From positions 1 through 5,124 of the forward strand of contig JAGCLI010000310.1 of NCBI GenBank assembly GCA_017647065.1: a stretch of 5,124 nucleotides of DNA, given 5' to 3'. Positions 1 through 5,124 of this stretch are shown here, in pieces. The notes under the pieces were generated by a model. That model saw nothing but the letters and a program-made list of their open reading frames with translations, searched no databases and was not told the origin of the DNA. Source of the DNA: Bacteroidales bacterium (GTDB taxonomy: Bacteria; Bacteroidota; Bacteroidia; Bacteroidales; P3). The translations under genes and the position numbers were made by a program. Every line of letters begins with the position of its first letter. Within the stretch, counting starts at the first letter, position 1.

Positions 1-470
1 AGACATTCTTCTATATCCTTACTTTCTATTTCCGAATGAACTACGGATAATATATCGAATGGGTGAATACACTTTTTTGGATCTGTTTTATAAACATCAA
101 AAGTATAACTTGCCAAAATCATTCCTTCAATAAAACCCATTGCATATATCTTTGGCAAAGTCGAAACAAACTGAAGGTGCTTTATATACTCGTTATCACA
201 AAAATCAAGCAACTTACCGCCCAATTTTCTCAAAGCCTCAACACTCTTATATTGCGGTTCAACAATATCGACAACCGCAACAACAAGCCAATGCGATATT
301 TTATTGAAAGCAAAAAACGTTCTATTATTTTCCTTCAATTCCTTATTGACAAAATCCAAAATTTCGACATCAAGAAGTTTGGATTCAACCATACCCCGCT
401 CATCTTTCTGCAAAACGATCAAAGTAGACACGTCTGCTTTTGGACTTTTCAATCTATCTATAGTTATCAT
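1..470 (-). CDS. Leucyl aminopeptidase (M17 family), N-terminal part, cut by the window edge
   Basis: The minus strand from an ATG at 470 reads open to base 1, giving about 156 residues. The most diagnostic stretch is residues 111-133, with MGFIEGMILASYTFDVYKTD, which matches the M17 N-terminal domain pattern of a Gly-rich helix, then SY-F-YKTD. The preceding part, MITIDRLKSPKADVSTLIVL and onward, fits the alpha/beta N-terminal domain of that family. The zinc-binding catalytic domain lies beyond the left edge and cannot be checked. Family members remove N-terminal residues from peptides in the cytosol, and no signal peptide is visible. An in-frame stop at 492-494 lies just upstream of the ATG, so 470 is the natural start; a TTG at 486-488 is the only other option. 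It is transcribed divergently from the GH3 fusion gene. The family call rests on recalled motifs, and the exact substrate preference is unknown. Confidence 0.85.
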   Translation of the reverse strand, partial: MITIDRLKSPKADVSTLIVLQKDERGMVESKLLDVEILDFVNKELKENNRTFFAFNKISHWLVVAVVDIVEPQYKSVEALRKLGGKLLDFCDNEYIKHLQFVSTLPKIYAMGFIEGMILASYTFDVYKTDPKKCIHPFDILSVVHSEIESKDIEEC

Positions 471-499
471 ACCGAATTGTTTATTCAAAATTCAATTGA

Positions 500-507
500 C
501 AAAGATA
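500..507 (-). promoter_or_regulatory. Predicted -7 box for the aminopeptidase gene
   Basis: Read on the minus strand this is TATCTTTG, an exact match to the Bacteroidota -7 consensus TAnnTTTG, 29 bases ahead of the ATG at 470. No clear TTG-type -33 box is found at the usual spacing of about 20 bases, so the call rests on the -7 box and its position. Confidence 0.6.
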
Positions 508-527
508 CGAAATAAAACCAAAATAAC

Positions 528-535
528 TATCTTTG
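528..535 (+). promoter_or_regulatory. Predicted -7 box for the GH3 fusion / TIGR02757 operon
   Basis: The plus strand reads TATCTTTG, 20 bases before the ATG at 556, which predicts a very short leader. A TTGAC lies at 496-500, but its spacing of about 29 bases is longer than usual for a -33 box. The box is the exact inverted copy of the minus-strand box at 500-507, with 20 bases between them. Confidence 0.6.
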
Positions 536-555
536 CAGGGTTAAAAAACCAAAAT

Positions 556-3516
556 ATGAGGAGAAAATTCATCTTAGTTTCATTATTACTTGTTGTTGTT
601 ACAACGTTTTGCCACTCTCAAAACCTGATAAAAAAACGTAACGGCAGAGATAGCTATGTAAATAAAATAATGTCCGAAATGACGCTTCGCCAAATGGTAG
701 GACAACTTATCATGATAGGAAGCGATAGCGACACTTCACCAAAATACGTCAAAAAAATCATGGAAGAAATAGACTCGAACCAAGTTGGAGGAGTTTGTTT
801 TTTCAAAGGAGAAAGCCAAAAGTTAAAAACACTTGTCGATAAATACAATTCCATATGCAAAGTTCCTTTAATGGTTTCTATCGATGGTGAATGGGGAGTT
901 GCCATGAGGCTAACCGATGCTTCTCCTCTACCAAGAGCGATGACACTCGGTGCATTATCCGAGGAGAATTATCATCTTGTATATGACTTAGGACAAATCG
1001 TAGCCAAACAATGCAAAAGTTTGGGAATACATGTCAATTTTGCACCCGATATAGATATTAATCTCACCGCAGCAAACCCCGTTATAAACACCCGTTCTTT
1101 CGGACAAGATAAACACAAAGTCGCTTTACTCGGAGAACAATATGCAAAAGGAATGCAGGATGCAGGAATCATGGCTGTGATTAAGCATTTTCCAGGACAT
1201 GGAGACACAGATGTTGATTCACATAAATCACTTCCGACAATCAATCACGACAAAGATTTCATCGACTCGGTAGATATTTATCCGTTTGTTTACAACATCA
1301 AAGCGGGAGCTTGGGGTGCAATGGTTGCTCATTTGAATGTGCCTGCCCTAAACAAAAAATACAAATACCCCGCTTCAATCAATCCCAACATAATAAAGGA
1401 TTATCTTATAAACATTTTACATTTTCGCGGATTGGTCTTTACCGACGCTATGAATATGAAAGGATTGACAAACGATTATCCCGATGGACAAGCCCAAGTA
1501 CTTGCCTTGAAAGCAGGAGTGGATATTCTATTGATGCCCGACAATACAACGAATGCAATGAATGCGATTTTGGAAGCGGTTGAAAAAGGAACACTAAGCA
1601 AAAAACTCATAAGCGACAAATGTCGTAAAGTATTGAATTGGAAATATGACATGGGAATAATCGCACCACAAAAGACAAAAGCCAAACAACCTACAATAAA
1701 AGAATTAAACAAAGAAGTAACGAAACTAAACAAAGAAATAGCAAGCCGAAGCATCACTTTGTTGAAAAACGACAAAAACCTACTACCTTTGAACCTTCCA
1801 AAAGACCAAACAATCGGTATTTTGAGCATTGAAGAAAAGTATTTTAATGGTTTTATATCGGAAATCAACAATACATATCACACACACACCTATTTCATTG
1901 ACCAAAAGACGACACCGGAACAAAAAGATAGTATCTTTGAGGCAATGGAACAAGATTCGCTTATAATAACGCTTGTTGCAGGAGGAGTAAACCAAACAAA
2001 GAAAGTGAACTATGGACTTACCAAAGAGAAATTGGAAACAATCGCACAAGTGCAAGAACTTAACAAATCCAACATCCTTGTTCTTTTTGCAAATCCTTAC
2101 ACATTGGAAAGTTTAGATTCATTGGACAAATCCGATGCATTGATTGTATCGTATCAAAATCTATCCGAGTTTCACCATGCAACGGCACAAGCAATCTTGG
2201 GTAAAAAATGGTTCAAAGGTCATTTACCAATAAGTGGAAGTGAGAAATATCCTCTTTTCTCGGGAATAACCGAATTAACTCAAAAACAAGACTTATCATC
2301 TTATGAACAAGTTATTGAAAGTGGCATGAGGGTTGAATGTTTCGAAAAGATAGACAGCATTATCAATGAGGGATTGAAACAAAAAGCATATCCGGGAGCA
2401 CAAGTATTGATAGCAAAAGACGGGAAGATTGTTTTCGAACGCAATGTCGGCAATCAGACATACGAGAACAAAAAAGCCATAACCGATAGCAGTGTTTTCG
2501 ATTTGGCATCTTTGACAAAAGTAATGGCAACAACGCTTGCCGTAATGAAGTTATACGAGGAAAACAAATTCTCTCTTGACGACAAACTTTCCGATTACTT
2601 ACCTTATTTGAAACGAACAAACAAATCCAAAATCACAATAAAAGAAGCCCTTGCCCATACCGCAAGACTTAAAGCCTTTATGCCTTTTTGGAAATATTCT
2701 CTTGAACAAGCAAAAAAACAAAGCGACCTTTACGCCTACAACAAACACGAGGATAGCACCTATGTACAAGTTTGCGATAGTCTATTTATAAAAAAGGATT
2801 ATAAGAAAGCAATACGCAAAGAAATAGCATCCTCGTCTTTGGGAGAAAAGCACAAATATCTTTATAGCGATTTAGGCTTTATCATGCTTGGAGATTTGAT
2901 TGAGGAATTAAGCGGAAAGAGTTTGGATTTCTATTTACAAGAAACATTCTACACACCTATGGGCTTGACACACACAACCTACAATCCCATTGCACACAAT
3001 CAAAATCCCGACAACATAGTTCCGAGCATAGAAGCAATAGATTTCAGGAAGACGGCTTTGAAAGGCTATGTGCATGACGAGGCCGCCGCATTGAACGGAG
3101 GAGTTGCGGGACATGCGGGCTTGTTTTCAAACGCCAAAGACTTGTTTGCAATATGCCAAATGTTGCTTAATCAAGGCGAATATCAAGGACAACGATACCT
3201 TAAAGCGGAAACAATAAAAACCTTCAACAAACGATACTTTGAAAAACACTCTAACCGTCGCGGTCTTGGATTTGACAAACCTTTGATTTCCTCTCCAAGC
3301 AATCATTGTTCGAAGTATTGTTCCCAAGAAAGCTTTGGCCATAGCGGATTTACGGGAACTTATTTTTGGGTAGATCCACAAAACAACACCATCTTCATCT
3401 TTCTATCCAATAGGGTATATCCCGATGCAAAGACGAACAAATTAGCTCAAATGAACATACGAACGGATATACAAGATTTGATTTACGAATCACTAAAAGG
3501 GGAATCGAAGAAATAA
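556..3516 (+). CDS. Exported GH3 (NagZ-type) beta-N-acetylhexosaminidase fused to a beta-lactamase-like serine hydrolase
   Basis: This 986-residue protein is probably periplasmic and acts on cell-wall fragments or related amino-sugar glycans. Residues 1-21 form a signal peptide: MRRK, a hydrophobic core, then a likely cut after CHS. This is why the ATG at 556 was chosen; the longer frame from 304 would put this signal inside the protein and overlap the divergent gene. Residues about 40-360 are the GH3 N-terminal domain. KHFPGHGDTDVDSH at 210-223 carries the Asp221-Ser-His223 dyad that in NagZ enzymes serves as acid/base, and TDAMNMKG from 296 carries the nucleophile Asp297. Residues about 399-560 resemble the GH3 C-terminal domain (SITLLKNDKNLLPL). 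Residues about 595-980 are a class C beta-lactamase/AmpH-like domain with SLTK (Ser652, Lys655), YSD (Tyr770) and HSG (929-931). GH3 plus serine-hydrolase fusions are known in Bacteroidota. The second domain could be a peptidase, esterase or DD-carboxypeptidase; true beta-lactamase activity is not implied. The gene leads an operon with the TIGR02757 gene. Confidence 0.92.
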   Translation: MRRKFILVSLLLVVVTTFCHSQNLIKKRNGRDSYVNKIMSEMTLRQMVGQLIMIGSDSDTSPKYVKKIMEEIDSNQVGGVCFFKGESQKLKTLVDKYNSICKVPLMVSIDGEWGVAMRLTDASPLPRAMTLGALSEENYHLVYDLGQIVAKQCKSLGIHVNFAPDIDINLTAANPVINTRSFGQDKHKVALLGEQYAKGMQDAGIMAVIKHFPGHGDTDVDSHKSLPTINHDKDFIDSVDIYPFVYNIKAGAWGAMVAHLNVPALNKKYKYPASINPNIIKDYLINILHFRGLVFTDAMNMKGLTNDYPDGQAQVLALKAGVDILLMPDNTTNAMNAILEAVEKGTLSKKLISDKCRKVLNWKYDMGIIAPQKTKAKQPTIKELNKEVTKLNKEIASRSITLLKNDKNLLPLNLPKDQTIGILSIEEKYFNGFISEINNTYHTHTYFIDQKTTPEQKDSIFEAMEQDSLIITLVAGGVNQTKKVNYGLTKEKLETIAQVQELNKSNILVLFANPYTLESLDSLDKSDALIVSYQNLSEFHHATAQAILGKKWFKGHLPISGSEKYPLFSGITELTQKQDLSSYEQVIESGMRVECFEKIDSIINEGLKQKAYPGAQVLIAKDGKIVFERNVGNQTYENKKAITDSSVFDLASLTKVMATTLAVMKLYEENKFSLDDKLSDYLPYLKRTNKSKITIKEALAHTARLKAFMPFWKYSLEQAKKQSDLYAYNKHEDSTYVQVCDSLFIKKDYKKAIRKEIASSSLGEKHKYLYSDLGFIMLGDLIEELSGKSLDFYLQETFYTPMGLTHTTYNPIAHNQNPDNIVPSIEAIDFRKTALKGYVHDEAAALNGGVAGHAGLFSNAKDLFAICQMLLNQGEYQGQRYLKAETIKTFNKRYFEKHSNRRGLGFDKPLISSPSNHCSKYCSQESFGHSGFTGTYFWVDPQNNTIFIFLSNRVYPDAKTNKLAQMNIRTDIQDLIYESLKGESKK

Positions 3517-4265
3517 TGAAGCAAAACAACGATTCGCAATTCTCTTTCTTGAAATCCTTGGCAACCAACTACAACACAAAGTCGTTCATTGCCGAAGACC
3601 CTATACGGTTTCCAAAATCCTATACCTCAAAACAAGATATAGAGATTTCGGCTTTTGTATCCTCGTGGATTGCATACGGAAACAGGAAACAAATTCTTGC
3701 AACCCTTGAAAAGATTCATAAAGACTTCGGAACATCTCCATACAAATACATACTCGAAAGAAAATTCGACAAATACAAAGCCGACAAACAAAACCTATAT
3801 CGTTTCTATACCAAAGCGGATTTTTATCAACTTTGCGACACTCTTCATTCCATTTATTCGGAATATGAGGACATCGAAACAAAACTACTTTCCATACAAA
3901 GCAATTACGACACCGCATTAGAATTATTACAAAACATAATATCGCTTTTCCCAAATCAAAAAGGCATACCTTACGACACAAAATCCGCTTGCAAACGTCT
4001 ATGTCTTCTATTACGATGGTTGATACGCAAAGACGGCATTGTCGATATCGGAATTTGGAATCTCATTCCACAAAACAAACTCCTAATTCCATTGGACACC
4101 CACGTCTTTCGCTTGGCAAAGCAATTAGGATTCACAAAACGCAAACAAGCCGACATGAAAACCGTTTTGGAAATCACCCAAGCAATGAAAAACATCTTCC
4201 CAAACGATGTTGCACTTGGAGACTTCGCACTCTTTGGTTACGGAGTTGAGGGCAACGATTTTTAA
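3516..4265 (+). CDS. TIGR02757 (DUF2400) family protein, function unproven
   Basis: This 249-residue cytosolic protein has no signal peptide or membrane segment. It matches the TIGR02757/DUF2400 family in order: DPIRFPKSY near residue 28, EISAFVSSWIAYGNRKQI at 43-60, CKRLCLLLRWLIRKDGIVDIG at 159-179 (quoted in part), LLIPLDTHVFRLAKQLGFT at 189-207, and DFALFGYG at 236-243. The length is normal for the family, so it appears complete. Its ATG overlaps the TAA of the GH3 fusion by one base (TAATG), which suggests translational coupling and one transcript. The family has no established function. The segment PLDTHVFRLAKQLG, with Asp194, resembles the catalytic-Asp region of HhH-GPD DNA glycosylases such as endonuclease III, but there is no Cys cluster for an iron-sulfur site and no typical LPGVG hairpin. 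A DNA-repair role is therefore only a hypothesis. The family call is strong. Confidence 0.88.
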   Translation: MKQNNDSQFSFLKSLATNYNTKSFIAEDPIRFPKSYTSKQDIEISAFVSSWIAYGNRKQILATLEKIHKDFGTSPYKYILERKFDKYKADKQNLYRFYTKADFYQLCDTLHSIYSEYEDIETKLLSIQSNYDTALELLQNIISLFPNQKGIPYDTKSACKRLCLLLRWLIRKDGIVDIGIWNLIPQNKLLIPLDTHVFRLAKQLGFTKRKQADMKTVLEITQAMKNIFPNDVALGDFALFGYGVEGNDF

Positions 4266-4309
4266 TTTCAAGTTTCAGGAAAATAAATCTTGATTTCATT
4301 CGAACGAAC

Positions 4310-4337
4310 AAAAAAAAGGGAGGAATAAAAACCTCCC
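4310..4337 (-). terminator. Intrinsic terminator for the HU-related gene, possibly bidirectional
   Basis: GGGAGG at 4318-4323 pairs with CCTCCC at 4332-4337 around an 8-base loop. Read on the minus strand the hairpin is followed at once by eight T (4317 to 4310), the classic intrinsic-terminator layout, 22 bases beyond the HU-related stop codon. On the plus strand the hairpin is followed only by CTTCCCTTT, so termination of the incoming GH3/TIGR02757 transcript would be weaker. It is the only clear hairpin between the two converging genes. Confidence 0.85.
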
Positions 4338-4359
4338 CTTCCCTTTACAACGTAAAAAC

Positions 4360-4767
4360 CTACTCTACCAAACCCCTTATTTCCAAACTCTTTTCTTTGA
4401 ATGAACATTTCGCAAATTGGGATTTCAAGTTCTTCGATGGGAAAAATCTACAACTTAACCTTTTAATGGTATTTGCATCAACCTCATCGACAACATTTTG
4501 TGCCTTTGCATGGATTGTTGGAATAAAACTACCCAACAAACCTAACTTTACGGATTGTCCATTCAAGATATACTTGCTAATCTGTATCTCCATAGCCTTC
4601 AAACACCCCAACACATCGGGATAACTAATAGTCGTACTATTTGCAATATCTCTTGCAATCTGGTCCATTTCAACATCTTGACCGCGAAAAATGCGAGCCA
4701 AAAACTTTTCACCCGGATTATCACCCACATTGATCGTTCTTTTAACCTTGATATACTCTACAGCCAT
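4360..4767 (-). CDS. HU-related DNA-binding protein (TIGR01201 / HU-HIG type)
   Basis: This is a 135-residue protein starting MAVEYIKVKRTINVG. Bacteroidota HU-related proteins typically open with MAV-Y--V-R, and the short N-terminal extension before the HU fold is typical of the group. Residues about 31-115 form the HU-like fold: helices through DQIARDIANSTTISYPDVLG, then LNGQSVKLGLLGSF at 68-81 (the HU G-F turn), a DNA-binding arm region at about 84-106, and FFPSKNLK at 109-116. Proteins of this kind bind DNA, probably as dimers, and may shape the nucleoid or act locally; the target is unknown. The C-terminal tail (SLEIRGLVE) is short, so there is no added Ig or Gly-rich domain. The ATG at 4767 is favoured by the MAV-Y start and by the promoter 54 bases upstream. 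The gene is monocistronic, with its own promoter and terminator, and converges on the TIGR02757 gene. It could alternatively be called a generic HU family protein. Confidence 0.85.
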   Translation of the reverse strand: MAVEYIKVKRTINVGDNPGEKFLARIFRGQDVEMDQIARDIANSTTISYPDVLGCLKAMEIQISKYILNGQSVKLGLLGSFIPTIHAKAQNVVDEVDANTIKRLSCRFFPSKNLKSQFAKCSFKEKSLEIRGLVE

Positions 4768-4806
4768 TTTCTAAACTTTTTTTGATTAATAATAATTTTT
4801 GTTTTT

Positions 4807-4818
4807 TTGTTGCAACAA
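4807..4818. repeat. Perfect 12-base palindrome at the HU-related gene's predicted transcription start
   Basis: TTGTTGCAACAA is identical on both strands and begins three bases downstream of the -7 box, covering the predicted start site. This position is suitable for a repressor site. No regulator can be named from the sequence, and self-regulation by the HU-like protein is only a guess. Confidence 0.5.
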
Positions 4819-4820
4819 TA

Positions 4821-4851
4821 CAAAGATAGCAAATAATTCATTATAAAACAA
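4821..4851 (-). promoter_or_regulatory. Promoter of the HU-related gene
   Basis: Minus strand: a -33 element TTGTTTT starting at 4851 is followed, 20 bases after its TTG, by the -7 element TATCTTTG (4828 to 4821). Both the motif and the spacing fit the Bacteroidota housekeeping promoter. The predicted start of transcription is near 4814, giving a leader of about 45 bases, which is A-rich near the ATG. This is the best promoter in the window. Confidence 0.75.
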
Positions 4852-4953
4852 GCACTTACAAACCTTTGAAAGAGTTTGAAAAACATAAGTTTAATAAAGT
4901 TGTTTTTTTAATTAAGAAATTAAGGATTTAAAAAGTTTAATCAAGGTTAAAAA

Positions 4954-4977
4954 TGCGTTTAAAAACACTTTAACGCA
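4954..4977 (-). repeat. Small inverted repeat, weak hairpin
   Basis: TGCGTT at 4954-4959 pairs with AACGCA at 4972-4977 across 12 bases, with further imperfect A/T pairing inside. On the minus strand it is followed by TTTTT, so it could be a weak terminator for minus-strand transcripts, but no gene on that strand ends here. It may also be protein-bound or have no role. Confidence 0.3.
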
Positions 4978-5076
4978 AGAAAAAAGTAGATATTATAACT
5001 ATTTGACAAACAAAGTTTGAGTAAACTAATTTATACTTTTTTAAATAAAAATTTCTTAGATTTCATTTTTTTGTTT

Positions 5077-5084
5077 TATCTTTG
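5077..5084 (+). promoter_or_regulatory. Predicted -7 box for the gene starting at 5113
   Basis: TATCTTTG on the plus strand, 28 bases before the ATG, matches TAnnTTTG exactly. No convincing TTG -33 box lies about 20 bases upstream, where the sequence is A/T-only or nearly so. The promoter may therefore be weak or activator-dependent. Its TTTG is shared with the palindrome at 5081-5099. Confidence 0.55.
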
Positions 5085-5099
5085 ACAAAATTTGTCAAA
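5081..5099. repeat. Perfect palindrome with 9-base arms over the -7 box and transcription start
   Basis: TTTGACAAA (5081-5089), one central A, then TTTGTCAAA (5091-5099) form a perfect inverted repeat. It overlaps the last four bases of the -7 box and the predicted transcription start, which is a typical repressor operator position. An identical copy of one arm, TTTGACAAA, lies upstream at 5002-5010. The regulator is not identifiable here. Confidence 0.6.
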
Positions 5100-5112
5100 T
5101 AAAAAAAAGTAA

Positions 5113-5124
5113 ATGGAGTCATTA
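5113..5124 (+). CDS. Start of an unidentified gene, cut by the right edge
   Basis: ATG GAG TCA TTA (Met-Glu-Ser-Leu) follows a TATCTTTG box by 28 bases and an A-rich leader (AAAAAAAAGTAA), which is how Bacteroidota genes commonly start. Only four codons are visible, so neither product nor family can be named. The main support is the promoter and palindrome upstream. If the start is real, it is divergent from the HU-related gene. Confidence 0.45.

Larger units (their letters stand above)
4768..5112. other. Very AT-rich non-coding divergent region
   Basis: These 345 bases separate the HU-related gene from the plus-strand gene at 5113. Counting 4861-5100 by eye gives about 46 G or C in 240 bases, near 19 percent, lower than the neighbouring genes. 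Frames are broken by frequent stops and no open frame of useful length was seen on either strand; the ATG at 4953, for example, gives only six codons. The region holds the two predicted promoters, the two palindromes, a weak hairpin at 4954-4977 and many short A and T runs. No tRNA, riboswitch or mobile-element end was recognised. Confidence 0.7.

Noticed and set aside
63..515. Open frame of 150 codons on the plus strand
   Set aside because: It runs antisense to the M17 aminopeptidase N-terminus, whose motifs are clear, and its translation looks like no known family and continues through the divergent promoter.
304..555. Longer start for the GH3 fusion protein
   Set aside because: The 84 extra residues overlap the divergent aminopeptidase gene and promoter region, while a clean signal peptide begins exactly at the ATG at 556.
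604..624. Lipoprotein signal at the Cys in TTFCHS of the GH3 fusion
   Set aside because: The residues before Cys are T-T-F, which do not fit a lipobox; an ordinary signal peptidase site after CHS fits better.
1476..1871. Minus-strand frame of 131 codons inside the GH3 fusion gene
   Set aside because: It is a shadow of a well-supported coding region, with no promoter and no recognisable domain.
3601..3981. Minus-strand frame of 126 codons inside the TIGR02757 gene
   Set aside because: It is opposite conserved family motifs, is Cys- and Arg-rich as expected from reading the reverse strand, and matches nothing known.
4268..4293. TCAAG / CTTGA inverted repeat after the TIGR02757 stop codon
   Set aside because: The arms are only five bases with a 16-base gap and no following T run, so it is too weak to call a terminator.
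4397..4785. Two plus-strand frames (75 and 76 codons) opposite the HU-related gene
   Set aside because: The minus-strand protein has clear HU-family motifs, promoter and terminator; the plus frames have none.
1..5124. A CRISPR array, transposon, tRNA or defence system
   Set aside because: No regularly spaced repeats, terminal inverted repeats, transposase motifs or tRNA-like folds were seen; the genes present are ordinary chromosomal families.

Overview
The window looks like chromosomal DNA from a member of the Bacteroidota, most likely Bacteroidales-like. The DNA is AT-rich and the starts lack Shine-Dalgarno sequences, having A-rich leaders instead. The same core, TATCTTTG, sits upstream of all four independently transcribed gene starts and fits the Bacteroidota -7 consensus TAnnTTTG. 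The protein families also fit: a GH3/serine-hydrolase fusion, a TIGR02757 (DUF2400) protein and a TIGR01201-type HU-related protein.

Layout. (1) Bases 1-470, minus strand: the N-terminal third of an M17 leucyl aminopeptidase, cut by the left edge. (2) Bases 471-555: a compact divergent promoter region with two mirror-image TATCTTTG boxes. (3) Bases 556-3516, plus strand: a 986-residue exported enzyme that joins a NagZ-type GH3 domain, a GH3 C-terminal-like domain and a class C beta-lactamase-like serine hydrolase. All expected catalytic residues are present. (4) Bases 3516-4265, plus strand: a TIGR02757/DUF2400 protein whose ATG overlaps the preceding stop by one base. (5) Bases 4310-4337: a hairpin whose T-tract serves the minus-strand gene to its right. 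(6) Bases 4360-4767, minus strand: an HU-related DNA-binding protein with a good promoter at 4821-4851. (7) Bases 4768-5112: a very AT-rich non-coding region with divergent promoters and two near-perfect palindromes at the likely transcription starts. (8) Bases 5113-5124: the first four codons of a plus-strand gene cut by the right edge.

How it fits together. The GH3 fusion probably trims cell-wall fragments in the periplasm and is co-transcribed with the TIGR02757 protein, whose function is not established. The aminopeptidase and the HU-like protein are separate minus-strand units. I see no mobile element, CRISPR array, RNA gene or defence system. The region is mostly ordinary chromosome. 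The least explained items are the palindromic candidate operators on the right and the possible DNA-glycosylase ancestry of the TIGR02757 protein.
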